From UBA5078 sp964538025 (lineage in GTDB: Bacteria; Pseudomonadota; Gammaproteobacteria; Pseudomonadales; Pseudohongiellaceae), in the NCBI GenBank assembly GCA_964538025.1, contig CAZICZ010000006.1:124001-188000 (forward strand): 64,000 bases of DNA. Reading direction: 5' to 3'. Made by a program: the position numbers and the translations under genes. Below are positions 41,364 through 50,774 of the stretch, piece after piece. The notes under the pieces were generated by a model. It was not told the DNA's origin and made no database searches. It saw only the letters and a program-made list of their open reading frames with translations. Numbering within the stretch: the stretch's first letter is position 1; each line of letters opens with the position of its first letter.

Positions 41364-42182
41364 TCAGTGTGTCAGTGAGTAAATCAGATAATTGATGCCA
41401 AGCTGATAAGCGAGGTTGGCATAGCGAGTCGGATAGCGTGGGTCATAGGTGTGTTCCCACCCATCCCCCATATCGGAATTCCAGTTGATCAACACCATGA
41501 CACGGCCTGCATCATCCAGAATCGCGTGATTGCTGGCACGGTCGACATCCTGTTCCGGATAGTTCTCGGGATTTCCGATGACCGGAATCATCTGAGGTCC
41601 TGAAATATCGTAATAACTTCTGAAAATTTCATGGTCAGGGCTTAGCTCAATGATCTCCCGGTCGGGAAATACTTCCGTAAACGCGCGGTAAAAATTATCC
41701 CACTGCCGCGTGCCCCAAAAATCATCTATCAGCAAAAATCCGCCCCGTAGGAGATATTCCCGCATGTTGTCACGTTCCTTTGGGCTGAAATAGGGGCCTC
41801 CACTGCGTCCTACCTCAAGTGCATAAAGGAACGGATAGTCGTAAATGCGATCGTCATCGAAGCGCAGCACGATAGGATCCTTCATCACGCGCACGTTGGT
41901 CAGGCGTGAAACGCCGCGCAGAAAATTGGCGTCTGCACTCGGAAAATCGGTGCGCCAGGTGCCTCGACCAAAGCCTTCGTCGTAATAATTGTCGTATTGC
42001 AGGCGAACGAAGGCGAACTCCCCGGCGATGTCCTGCGTCTCCAGTGTAAAGGGGTCCAGAAGGGGTTGGGCGGACACAGGGCTAATGGACAGCCAGAGTC
42101 CTGCCAGCAGCAAAAGAGCGGCGTGCAAACCGGGCGATTGTGGATAGAAAATACGGGGCGCGCTGGACACGGGGTAAGACAT
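41364..42182 (-). CDS. DUF4159 domain protein, exported
   Basis: A 272-residue protein with a signal peptide (ending SPVSAQPL) and a DUF4159 domain: FAFVRLQYDNYYDEGFGRGTWRTDFPSAD at the start, then GGFLLIDDFWGTRQWDNFYRAF and a C-terminal NWNSDMGDGWEHTY. The domain has a glutamine-amidotransferase-like fold, and family members often lie near MoxR ATPase/von Willebrand operons; none is visible here. ATG 42182 is the first ATG; a TTG lies four codons upstream. The ribosome-binding site is weak. Function unknown. Confidence 0.85.
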   Translation of the reverse strand: MSYPVSSAPRIFYPQSPGLHAALLLLAGLWLSISPVSAQPLLDPFTLETQDIAGEFAFVRLQYDNYYDEGFGRGTWRTDFPSADANFLRGVSRLTNVRVMKDPIVLRFDDDRIYDYPFLYALEVGRSGGPYFSPKERDNMREYLLRGGFLLIDDFWGTRQWDNFYRAFTEVFPDREIIELSPDHEIFRSYYDISGPQMIPVIGNPENYPEQDVDRASNHAILDDAGRVMVLINWNSDMGDGWEHTYDPRYPTRYANLAYQLGINYLIYSLTH

Positions 42183-42335
42183 CTCAGGGGGCAAGGAATG
42201 GTCCTAAACTACCCTGCGAATTTCTCATTTGCAAGCCACAACGGGCCGCGCAGGGGCCGTGGCAACTTGCGCGCAAGGACTGCTCGGTTTACCCTGCCTT
42301 GCCGCTTTTCCTGTCACCAACCTCGAGTGAAACCT

Positions 42336-44555
42336 ATGCGCCAGCCGAGTCCCGCTCCCGTTCGATTGTCGATGTTCTCCAGTATTTTTCTCCTGCTGGC
42401 AGCCTGTTCTCCCGGCACTTCGGAACCCCCGGCACAGATCAGTGTGGAGGTGTTGTCAAATCGCCCCTATCTGCTCAGCGGAGGTGATGCCTTGATCGAG
42501 ATTACGACTGATGTCGCGCAGGCTGAGGCACTGCACATCATGCTGAACGCAGCGCCGCATCCGGTCGCGCTGCATCCGGTGGGCGGGGATGAGGGGCTGC
42601 AGGTTTACCGCGGACTCGTGGAGGGGCTCGCTTCCGGCGAGAACACATTACAGGTGGCCGCTGGAGGCGGAAGTGCACAGATATCGCTGGTGAATTATCC
42701 GATCACCGGTCCCGTTTTTTCAGGAGAACAGCAGTCCCCCTATTATTGCCTTTCGCAGCTGAGCCCACTGGAAGACGGCAGCCCGCGACGTTTCGCCATC
42801 GGCAACGGTGATACGCTGGAGGCGACCCCGCTGGATGCCGACTGTTCGCTTCCCACCCGAGTCGATTATGTGTATCGCAATACTGCCACGCCGGCGCGTT
42901 TTGTCCCTCTGGCTGACGTGACAGCGCATCCCGCGGATCTTGCCATGACGACGACATCGGAGGGCATCGAGGTGCCGTTTATCGTCCGGCTTGAAACCGG
43001 CACGATCAATCGGGCGATCTACCAGATCGCCCTGCTGCATGATCCACTGACGCCCGCCCCTACCGCGGTAAGCCCATCGCAGGGCTGGAACGAGCGTCTC
43101 GTGTACACCTACGGGGGAGGTTGTCAGCCAGGGTATTTTCAGGCCAATGCAACCGGTGGTGTCTTGCGCGACAGCATTCTGGCAAAAGGCTACGCCGTGG
43201 CCTCGTCAACCTTGAATGTGAATTCCCAGGGCGGGTGCAACGATGTGCTCTCTGCAGAGACAACCATGATGGTCAAGGAGCATTTCATTGAAGCGTACGG
43301 CCTGCCGCAGTTTACGATTGGCAACGGTGCTTCCGGTGGCGCTATGCAGCAATTGCTGATTGCGGGCGCCTACCCCGGCATTCTTGATGGCATCCTGCCA
43401 CGGATGACGTTTTCCGATGCCGTGAGTTACATGACGGATTCCGAGGAATGCGCGCTCCCCTTGCGCAATTTTGTCAACGACCCTGCGCGCGGCTTGTCGG
43501 AAGAAACCAAGGCAAACATCGGAGGATGGCCTAATTGGTATCTGTGTGATGTGTCATTGGGCGAGCGTCCAGACCGCATTGCGCCCGATGGCTGCTCCGA
43601 CGAAATTCCCGTCGCTGATCGCTATGATCCGCTCACGAATCCTCAAGGGGTCAGATGTTCTATTTATGACGGCATGCGCAATATTTTCGGAGAAAAGTTG
43701 TTTCCCGACATCAATACCGAGCGGCCATTTGCCGTGAGTCCGCACGATAATGTGGGAGTGCAATATGGATTGGCGGCACTGAACGAAGGCTTGATCGACA
43801 CACACTTGTTCCTCGAACTGAATGAGCACTTCGGAGGGTGGGACATTGACTTTACCCCCACCCCCGAGCGGGTTGTCGGTGACGATACAGCGATTCGAGT
43901 CGCATATGAAACGGGGCGGGTGACCAGTGGTGGAACAGGGCTTTCGTCCGTGCCGATAATTGACGACCGCCCTTACCTGGATCATGAGGGCAATTTCCAC
44001 GCGAGTGTGTATTCCTTCACCACACGTGCCCGGTTGATTCGCGATAACGGCCACGCAGACAACTATGTCATCCGCAGACATTTTGCAGACAGGTCGCTCG
44101 AAGACGAAAATCTCGCGCTAATGGATCAGTGGCTGGTGACCTTGCAGCAGGACCATTCCGACGCTCCGATGCTTGAGAAAATTGTGCGTGCCCGGCCGGC
44201 GGCTCTACAGGATGACTGCTTCACGCAGGAAGGCGAACGCATTGTCGAAGACGCCACGTTTGATACTGAACGTTTGTTTGATAATACCGGGTCGCGCTGC
44301 AATGCACTCTTTCCGCCGCATGCAGGATTGCGTCTGGTGGCGGGAGGCCCGCTGAGCAATGATGTGCTCAAGTGCGAACTCAAACCCATCGACATGCGCG
44401 ACTACAAGGTCTCCTTCACCGACGCAGAACGGGCGAGACTGGAGGCGATCTTTCCGCAAGGCGTGTGCGACTGGTCCAAACCGGGCGTGCATCAGACCAA
44501 GAACGAGACCTGGCTGTCCTTCGGGCCCTCGCCAGTGAACCTCTATCGCCCCTAG
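42336..44555 (+). CDS. DUF6351 family lipoprotein, alpha/beta-hydrolase-like
   Basis: A 739-residue predicted lipoprotein (lipobox LAAC about residue 22). An N-terminal immunoglobulin-like part (SVEVLSNRPYLLSGGDALIEI) leads to a large domain with TYGGGCQPGYFQ and nucleophile-type motif GNGASGGAMQQ (GxSxG), resembling tannase/feruloyl-esterase-type hydrolases. The C-terminal half carries many Cys (e.g. EECALPLRNF, DGCSDEIP, GSRCNALFPP). The family is DUF6351; its substrate is unknown. The open frame extends 113 codons 5' but runs through the divergent promoter region, so ATG 42336 is preferred; ATG 42372 would also give the lipobox. Confidence 0.82.
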   Translation: MRQPSPAPVRLSMFSSIFLLLAACSPGTSEPPAQISVEVLSNRPYLLSGGDALIEITTDVAQAEALHIMLNAAPHPVALHPVGGDEGLQVYRGLVEGLASGENTLQVAAGGGSAQISLVNYPITGPVFSGEQQSPYYCLSQLSPLEDGSPRRFAIGNGDTLEATPLDADCSLPTRVDYVYRNTATPARFVPLADVTAHPADLAMTTTSEGIEVPFIVRLETGTINRAIYQIALLHDPLTPAPTAVSPSQGWNERLVYTYGGGCQPGYFQANATGGVLRDSILAKGYAVASSTLNVNSQGGCNDVLSAETTMMVKEHFIEAYGLPQFTIGNGASGGAMQQLLIAGAYPGILDGILPRMTFSDAVSYMTDSEECALPLRNFVNDPARGLSEETKANIGGWPNWYLCDVSLGERPDRIAPDGCSDEIPVADRYDPLTNPQGVRCSIYDGMRNIFGEKLFPDINTERPFAVSPHDNVGVQYGLAALNEGLIDTHLFLELNEHFGGWDIDFTPTPERVVGDDTAIRVAYETGRVTSGGTGLSSVPIIDDRPYLDHEGNFHASVYSFTTRARLIRDNGHADNYVIRRHFADRSLEDENLALMDQWLVTLQQDHSDAPMLEKIVRARPAALQDDCFTQEGERIVEDATFDTERLFDNTGSRCNALFPPHAGLRLVAGGPLSNDVLKCELKPIDMRDYKVSFTDAERARLEAIFPQGVCDWSKPGVHQTKNETWLSFGPSPVNLYRP

Positions 44556-44648
44556 TGCCTTTGTCACATTCCTCTGGGGAGGAGAATTTGACAGCAACTG
44601 GTCAAGATGACAACATGCTGCAAATTTTCTTATCCCGAGGAGTGCGCC

Positions 44649-45092
44649 ATGGCTCATTCTCCTAAGCGCAAACTGTTTATTGATCTCGTGCTATCGCTTT
44701 TTCGGCTGAACGGATTGCTGGTCGCTGAAGGAGATCGCATGGCCGAGGCCTTGAATCTGACCAGCGCGCGCTGGAAAGTCATCGGAGTCGTAGCGCTCGC
44801 CAGTGCCGGCGTTACGGTGCCTGGAATCGCCCGGGTATTGGGCCAGTCGCGGCAGGCCGTACAGCGCATCACCGATGTCATGGAGCGGGATGGACTGTTG
44901 CGCTATGAAGAGAATCCAGACCACAAACGGTCAGTGCTTGTCAGCCTGACAGAGGCCGGACAGGAAGCCTACACCGCGCTGCGCGCAGTGCAGGACCCCT
45001 GGGCGATCGAGAGCACTGACGATATTCCCGTCGAAGATTTGGAAACAGCGCTGCAGCTGGTGCGGCGCTTGATTCACCGGTTTGATCGATAG
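44649..45092 (+). CDS. MarR-family transcriptional regulator
   Basis: A 147-residue winged-helix regulator. The MarR core is evident: LNLTSARWKVIGVVALASAGVTVPGIARVLGQSRQAVQRITDVMERDGLLRYEENPDHKRSVLVSLTEAGQEAY, including the DHKRS wing. GAGGAG lies 6 nt before ATG 44649, which decides the start over an upstream in-frame ATG (44607). It precedes the nnr gene by 47 bp on the same strand. Its target and ligand are not evident. Confidence 0.9.
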   Translation: MAHSPKRKLFIDLVLSLFRLNGLLVAEGDRMAEALNLTSARWKVIGVVALASAGVTVPGIARVLGQSRQAVQRITDVMERDGLLRYEENPDHKRSVLVSLTEAGQEAYTALRAVQDPWAIESTDDIPVEDLETALQLVRRLIHRFDR

Positions 45093-45139
45093 CCCAAAGC
45101 GTGTGCTGCTAAAGCTCAGGAGACGCCCGAAAGGACATT

Positions 45140-46756
45140 GTGACGCGCCCAAATTCCCATACCCATTTGCCCCGAGCGCTGTATACCGCCGCGCAGGTGC
45201 GAGCGCTGGATGCTCAATTAATCGAGCAGGTGCCCATCAGCTCGCTCAAACTCATGCGCCGCGCGGCCTCCGTTGTGCTCAGTGTCATCCACCAGCGGTG
45301 GCCGCAGCTGCGCAGGCTGCAGATTTTTACAGGGTCCGGTAATAACGGGGGCGATGGCTATTACCTGGCGGCTATAGCCGCGTCGGAAGGCATCAAGGTA
45401 CAGGTGCTGGAATGCGCGGGAGAGCCGCGCAAGGGCGACGCGGCGACGGCACGCATGGAGGCCCTGGCCGCTGGGGTCTCCTGCAAACCCTGTGATCCTC
45501 TGTTGGATCTTGTCAACAACCGGCATTCGCAGGACACCGTCCTGGTGGATGCGATTGTGGGAACGGGGTTTCAGGGACCGCTGCGCAAGGGCATCGCCGA
45601 GATTATCGAATGGATGAATCACGCGGGCCTCCCTGTCGTGTCGGTGGATGTGCCTTCGGGCGTGGAAAGCGATACGGGCCATGTGGCAGATGTAGCCGTG
45701 CGGGCCTCGATGACCGTGTGCCTGGTCGGCCTGAAGCAAGGCCTCTTTACAGGCCGTGGCCCCGACCACGTCGGTGACGTAGTGTTTCATGACCTCGGTA
45801 TGCCGGAGATCGTGAAAACCAGTGAGCTGGCGAACGCTCCGGCCAGCCACCGTCTGGATATCCACGCGGTTTCAGGAATCTTGACGCCCCGGGCGCCAAG
45901 CACGCACAAGGGGCATTGTGGCAATGTGCTCGTTATCGGCGGAGATCACGGCTTAGGTGGCGCGGCCCTGATGGCAGCCGAGGCCGCGGCGCGTGCCGGG
46001 GCAGGAACGGTCAGTCTGGTAACGCGCTTCGTCCATGTTGCCGCGTCGCTCGCCCGCCGACCGGAAATTATGGTGCGCGGGATCGACGATCCTGAGGGGC
46101 AGGGTGCAGAACAGGTGCATTCTCTGATCGAAAAGGCCAATGCCATCGTTATTGGCCCGGGACTGGGCAATTCCCCGTGGTCTCATGTCATGTTGCGTGT
46201 TGCTCTCAGTGCCAGGAAAACGGTGTGTCCGGTGGTACTGGATGCCGATGCCCTGAATCTGCTGGCAGAGTACGCTGCGCTGGACCTTTCGGGACACTGG
46301 GCGCAGACATTTCCCTTGAGTGGTGACCACTGGGTCTTGACACCGCATCCCGGCGAGGCGGCACGTCTGCTGCAATGCTCTGTCGCGCAGATACAACAGG
46401 ATCGCTTTGCCGCTGCGCGGGCATTGCGGGCCCGCTATGGGGGCGCCATCGTGTTGAAGGGAGCGGGCAGTGTGCTGTGCCTGCTCTCAGTGCACCCGCT
46501 GTCCGCGCCGGACAAAGATCAGGTCGCCGTGTGCACGGAAGGCAATCCGGGCATGGCTACCGGTGGCATGGGCGATGTCTTAAGCGGCCTGACCGGCGGG
46601 TTGATAGCACAGGGTTTGCCGCCCTCCGTCGCCCTTCAATGCGCTGTGGCGATTCATGGCGAAGCCGCGGATCTCGCTGCGGAAACGGCGGGTGAGAGAG
46701 GAATGCTGGCGTGCGACCTCATGCCGTATATCCGGCAACTGGCCAATGGCCGGTAG
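45140..46756 (+). CDS. nnr: Bifunctional NAD(P)H-hydrate epimerase/dehydratase
   Basis: A 538-residue repair enzyme joining an N-terminal YjeF_N epimerase (TGSGNNGGDGYYLA, about 60-75; VDVPSGVESDTG) to a C-terminal ADP-dependent dehydratase of the ribokinase fold (GNVLVIGGDHGLGGAALMA, LTPHPGEAARLL and the closing GNPGMATGGMGDVLSG). It reconverts damaged NADHX/NADPHX to NAD(P)H. The start is GTG with AGGA upstream. It opens the gammaproteobacterial nnr-tsaE-amiB-mutL-miaA-hfq-hfl cluster; queG, often upstream, is absent here. Confidence 0.95.
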   Translation: MTRPNSHTHLPRALYTAAQVRALDAQLIEQVPISSLKLMRRAASVVLSVIHQRWPQLRRLQIFTGSGNNGGDGYYLAAIAASEGIKVQVLECAGEPRKGDAATARMEALAAGVSCKPCDPLLDLVNNRHSQDTVLVDAIVGTGFQGPLRKGIAEIIEWMNHAGLPVVSVDVPSGVESDTGHVADVAVRASMTVCLVGLKQGLFTGRGPDHVGDVVFHDLGMPEIVKTSELANAPASHRLDIHAVSGILTPRAPSTHKGHCGNVLVIGGDHGLGGAALMAAEAAARAGAGTVSLVTRFVHVAASLARRPEIMVRGIDDPEGQGAEQVHSLIEKANAIVIGPGLGNSPWSHVMLRVALSARKTVCPVVLDADALNLLAEYAALDLSGHWAQTFPLSGDHWVLTPHPGEAARLLQCSVAQIQQDRFAAARALRARYGGAIVLKGAGSVLCLLSVHPLSAPDKDQVAVCTEGNPGMATGGMGDVLSGLTGGLIAQGLPPSVALQCAVAIHGEAADLAAETAGERGMLACDLMPYIRQLANGR

Positions 46757-46766
46757 GAGGATAAAA

Positions 46767-47294
46767 GTGAAGATCAACCCGCATGGCGATAGCACGGGAA
46801 GCCTGTATTTGCCGGATGAGACATCCACTCTGGCCTTTGGCGCGCACCTCGCGGCCGCAACACGGGGGCTGCAGGGAACTGCGGGAGGGCAGCTTCATCT
46901 TGCCGGAGACCTCGGCGCTGGAAAGACGACGCTGGCGCGAGGGCTGATTCGTGCCTATGGGCACGGGGGGGCTGTCAAAAGTCCCACCTACACGTTGGTG
47001 GAGCCGTATGAGGGGCCGGATCACTGCCTCTATCATTTCGATCTGTACCGTCTTGAAGATCCGGAAGAGGTTGAATTTCTTGGAGTTCACGACTATTTTG
47101 AACCCCAAAATCTATGCCTGGTTGAGTGGGCGGATAAAGGAAAAGGCGCCATACCCGGTCCGGATCTGGAGTTGGCACTGACATCTGAAGGGACGGGTCG
47201 CCGGATTACGTGGAAGGCCTGCACGTCGCACGGGGTGGCCATTGCCCGACGACTGGCTGAAGAACTGAAATCACCGACACCTGGAATGCCATGA
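46767..47294 (+). CDS. tsaE: tRNA t6A biosynthesis ATPase TsaE
   Basis: A 175-residue P-loop ATPase that works with TsaB, TsaD and TsaC to make threonylcarbamoyladenosine at tRNA position 37. The Walker A motif is GDLGAGKTT; SPTYTLVEPY and YHFDLYRLEDPEEVEFLG are family hallmarks, with the late LVEWADKG. GTG 46767 is chosen because AGGAGG lies 6 nt upstream, just after the nnr stop. Its stop overlaps the amiB start codon (ATGA). Confidence 0.93.
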   Translation: MKINPHGDSTGSLYLPDETSTLAFGAHLAAATRGLQGTAGGQLHLAGDLGAGKTTLARGLIRAYGHGGAVKSPTYTLVEPYEGPDHCLYHFDLYRLEDPEEVEFLGVHDYFEPQNLCLVEWADKGKGAIPGPDLELALTSEGTGRRITWKACTSHGVAIARRLAEELKSPTPGMP

Positions 47295-48892
47295 CAAAGA
47301 CGTTAGGACACACAGAATTCAAGAAGGCGATGCGGGCCTTTGGCGATTGGGCCGTGCGGGCCTCTCGCCGCCTGCCTTATCGGCTGCTGGGCACTGGACT
47401 CCTGAGCTTTCTTCTTGTCAATGTCACGGTGCAGGCCGCGGAAGTGCAGGAAGTCCGCCTCTGGCGGGCACCGGACTACACACGCATCGTGTTTGATCTG
47501 GACCAACAGGTGCAATACAGCCTGTTCACCCTCGAAAATCCTCCCCGCATCGTGGTTGATCTGGATGCCTCCTCCGTCTCGGCGCTGTTGTCCGGATTCG
47601 ACTTCAAGGACAGCCCCGTCACCGGGATTCGTAGCGCGCCCCGCAACGAGAAGGATGTCAGGGTCGTGATTGATCTCACGGGCCCCGTAAACCCAAGCAG
47701 TTTCACTCTTGCGGCGAACGGTGATGCGAAGAACCGTTTGGTCATCGATCTGTACGACATCGGTCGCGCTCCCGCCGTCGCGGAAACCCTGCCGCCACCG
47801 GTGGCAGTGAATTCGCAACGCGACATCATCGTGGCCATCGATGCCGGGCATGGCGGGGAAGATCCCGGTGCGCTGGGCTATGACCGCAAGATCCGTGAAA
47901 AGGACATCGCCCTTGCCATTTCCCGTGCCATCTACCAACGGCTGCAGTCGGCTCCCGGGTTTAAGCCGGTCATGGTGCGTGACGGAGACTACTCGGTGCA
48001 GTTGCAGAAGCGTCCACAGATCGCCCGACAGAATCGCGCAGACATCTTCCTGTCGATCCATGCGGATTCCTACAGTACCTCCCGCGCGGAAGGCGTCACC
48101 GTATACGCACTGTCGGAGCGAATTGCCGAGGATGAAAACTCGCGTCGCGTGGCTGAAAAAGAAAACAGTGCGGATCTGTTGGGCGGCGTCGCCGGCGATA
48201 CGAGTCTTCGCAACATTGAAGATGATCTCGCCAGAACCTTGCTGGACCTGTCGATGGCATGGAGTATCGAGCAGAGTACCGCGGTTGGGTCCCAGATACT
48301 GAACTCCCTCAAAGGAGTTGCAACACTGCGCCGCGACAAGACACAGCAGGGCAATCTGTGGGTGCTGCGCTCGCCGGACATTCCCTCTGTCTTGATCGAA
48401 ACCGGCTACCTGTCCAACCCCGAAGAGGCTCGCAAACTCAATTCGGCTGCCTATCAGCGACAACTTGCCGACGGCATCGTGCGAGGCGTTTTGCGGTATT
48501 TTTATGACAGTCCTCCCGAAGACACGCTGATTGCGTGGCAAAAGGAGAACAACATTCCCTTTGACAGCGGCATGGCCGCCAATGCCACCTATCAGGTCAA
48601 ACGCGGGGATAATCTGTCCGAGATTGCCCAGCAGCACGGGGTTAGCACGCGTGCATTGCGGGAGGAGAACAATCTCAAAGGCGATGTGATTCGAGTGGGA
48701 CAGACCTTGCGCATTCCGGGAATGGGAAGTGCGCTGCCCGCAACACCGGTTGAACATAAAATAATGCACGGTGAAACGCTCTCCGGGATCGCCGCGCGTT
48801 ATCATGTCAGCCTTTCCAGTCTGCGCGCGGCCAATGATCTGCGCAACGACGTCATCAAGGTGGGGCAGGTCCTCAAGATTCCCACTCCCTGA
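47291..48892 (+). CDS. amiB: N-acetylmuramoyl-L-alanine amidase AmiB with two LysM repeats
   Basis: A 533-residue periplasmic amidase that splits septal peptidoglycan. Order: signal/anchor segment (about 29-49), AMIN domain (EVRLWRAPDYTRIVFDLD), catalytic Amidase_3 domain with Zn ligands in IDAGHGGEDPG, a Glu nearby, SIHADSY and catalytic ETGYLSNPEEA, then two LysM motifs (YQVKRGDNLSEIAQQHGVS and EHKIMHGETLSGIAARYHVS). The length and two LysM copies suit the Pseudomonas-type AmiB. Start overlaps tsaE stop. Confidence 0.94.
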   Translation: MTKTLGHTEFKKAMRAFGDWAVRASRRLPYRLLGTGLLSFLLVNVTVQAAEVQEVRLWRAPDYTRIVFDLDQQVQYSLFTLENPPRIVVDLDASSVSALLSGFDFKDSPVTGIRSAPRNEKDVRVVIDLTGPVNPSSFTLAANGDAKNRLVIDLYDIGRAPAVAETLPPPVAVNSQRDIIVAIDAGHGGEDPGALGYDRKIREKDIALAISRAIYQRLQSAPGFKPVMVRDGDYSVQLQKRPQIARQNRADIFLSIHADSYSTSRAEGVTVYALSERIAEDENSRRVAEKENSADLLGGVAGDTSLRNIEDDLARTLLDLSMAWSIEQSTAVGSQILNSLKGVATLRRDKTQQGNLWVLRSPDIPSVLIETGYLSNPEEARKLNSAAYQRQLADGIVRGVLRYFYDSPPEDTLIAWQKENNIPFDSGMAANATYQVKRGDNLSEIAQQHGVSTRALREENNLKGDVIRVGQTLRIPGMGSALPATPVEHKIMHGETLSGIAARYHVSLSSLRAANDLRNDVIKVGQVLKIPTP

Positions 48893-48926
48893 GATTCAGG
48901 ATTGGGCCAGGTACGCGTAATTTCCC

Positions 48927-50771
48927 ATGACGAGAATTGCTCTGCTCAGTCAGCGACTGGCAAACCAGATTGCCGCGGGCGAGGTGGTGGAACGTCCCGC
49001 CTCCGTCGTCAAGGAACTGCTGGAGAATTGTCTTGATGCCGGCGCCACTCGCATCGAAATCGATGTGGAACAGGGTGGCAGCAAACTGATCCGCATACGG
49101 GACAACGGCAGTGGCATCGACAAGGAAGATCTGGGGCTCGCCCTTTCCCGCCATGCCACCAGCAAAATCAGTAATCTGGAAGACCTTGAGAACATTGCAA
49201 GCCTCGGTTTTCGTGGCGAGGCGCTTGCCAGTATCTGCTCAGTCTCGCGTCTCGAACTGACCTCTCGTGCGGCCAACACCTCCGATGACAATGCCTGGCG
49301 GGTCGAGGCTCAAGGGCAGCACATGCACACCTCGTTGACCCCCGCCGCACATCCTCAGGGCACCACGGTGGAAGTCCGCGATCTGTTTTTTAACACGCCC
49401 GCCCGGCGAAAATTTCTGCGTACGGAAAAAACCGAGTTTGATCGGCTCGAGGAAGTCGTCAAGCGCCTGGCCCTGAGCCGGTTCGACGTTGCCTTCCATT
49501 TGCGTCATAACCAGCGCAGCATCCACCATCTTCAGGCAGCGCTCACCGAGCAGGAAAAAGCACGCCGGGTTGCCCTGGTGTGCGGACCGGCCTTTGTTGA
49601 GAACGCCATCCGGATCGATATCGAAGCCTCCGGTCTTCGCCTGTGGGGCTGGGTCAGTCAGCCGACGTTTTCCCGCAGCCAGGCAGACCTTCAATATTTT
49701 TACGTCAACGGCCGCATCATTCGCGACAAGCTGGTCAGTCACGCAGTGAAGCAGGCTTACCACGATGTGCTGTTTCACGGACGTCACCCTGCGTTTGTTC
49801 TTTACCTCGAGCTGAATCCCGCGTTGGTGGATGTGAATGTCCATCCGACAAAGCACGAAGTGCGCTTCCGCGATGGACGGCTGGTACACGATTTTCTGTT
49901 TCGCGCCTTGCATCAGGCGCTGGCGGGGGTGCGCCCGCAGGATCGATTGCCCGGCCATGCTGCGGCAGGAGTGCCGACAGTGGATCGGGAAACAGGAGAG
50001 ATTTTGCCGAACACCCCGGAGGCGGGACTGGGCGCATTTAGCGAACAGGCTCGCCTTCATTTTGGTGCTACGCCCTCTAACGGGAATGGCTTTTCGTCCT
50101 CTGCGTTCACTCCAGCGCGTGGCGTCTCAACGGTCGGCGTCGCGGAACAGCTGATGGCGTATGCCACGCTGGCGAAAAACGAAGACATTCCTCCTCTGGG
50201 TTTTGCCATCGCGCAGCTGCACGGTATTTATATTCTCGCGCAGAACGCAGTGGGTCTGGTGATTGTGGACATGCATGCCGCGCACGAGCGAATTACCTAC
50301 GAGCGCATGAAGCGAGCCGCCGAGAGCGAGGGCATCCGATCGCAACCCTTGCTGGTGCCTCTATCAGTTGCTGTGAGTCAGGCGGAAGCAGAATGTGCGG
50401 AACAGCAGTCCGAAGCACTTCTCGCCCTGGGCCTTGGCATCGAACGAGTCTCCGCAGAAGCGTTGCTTGTCAGACAGGTTCCTGTGATTCTTGCAGCAGG
50501 CAATATAGAACAATTGGTCAGGGATGTGCTGGCAGATGTGCGCGAACATGGCAGCAGTGAACGCGTTCAGAATTATCAGGACGAGATTTTATCAACGATG
50601 GCCTGTCACGGGTCCGTTCGCGCCAACCGGCAGCTCAGTATTCCTGAAATGAATGCACTGCTGCGCGACATGGAACAGACGGAGCGCAGCGGACAATGCA
50701 ATCACGGCCGTCCGACCTGGGTGCTGCAAAGCATTGATCAGCTGGACAAGCTTTTCTTACGCGGACAATAA
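48927..50771 (+). CDS. mutL: DNA mismatch repair protein MutL
   Basis: A 614-residue MutL. The GHKL ATPase motifs are ENCLDAGATRIEIDVE, IRDNGSGIDKEDL and GFRGEALASICSVS. The C-terminal dimerisation domain carries DMHAAHERITYERM, which matches the endonuclease motif DQHA(x)2E(x)4E except Met for Gln, together with ACHGSVRAN and CNHGRPTW. Such MutL proteins nick DNA themselves, unlike the E. coli protein that relies on MutH. It lies 34 bp after amiB. Confidence 0.95.
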   Translation: MTRIALLSQRLANQIAAGEVVERPASVVKELLENCLDAGATRIEIDVEQGGSKLIRIRDNGSGIDKEDLGLALSRHATSKISNLEDLENIASLGFRGEALASICSVSRLELTSRAANTSDDNAWRVEAQGQHMHTSLTPAAHPQGTTVEVRDLFFNTPARRKFLRTEKTEFDRLEEVVKRLALSRFDVAFHLRHNQRSIHHLQAALTEQEKARRVALVCGPAFVENAIRIDIEASGLRLWGWVSQPTFSRSQADLQYFYVNGRIIRDKLVSHAVKQAYHDVLFHGRHPAFVLYLELNPALVDVNVHPTKHEVRFRDGRLVHDFLFRALHQALAGVRPQDRLPGHAAAGVPTVDRETGEILPNTPEAGLGAFSEQARLHFGATPSNGNGFSSSAFTPARGVSTVGVAEQLMAYATLAKNEDIPPLGFAIAQLHGIYILAQNAVGLVIVDMHAAHERITYERMKRAAESEGIRSQPLLVPLSVAVSQAEAECAEQQSEALLALGLGIERVSAEALLVRQVPVILAAGNIEQLVRDVLADVREHGSSERVQNYQDEILSTMACHGSVRANRQLSIPEMNALLRDMEQTERSGQCNHGRPTWVLQSIDQLDKLFLRGQ

Positions 50772-50774
50772 ACG

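Noticed and set aside
47303..48805. 500-codon open frame antisense to amiB
   Set aside because: The sense strand encodes a complete amidase with AMIN and LysM domains; the antisense frame is a GC-codon shadow.
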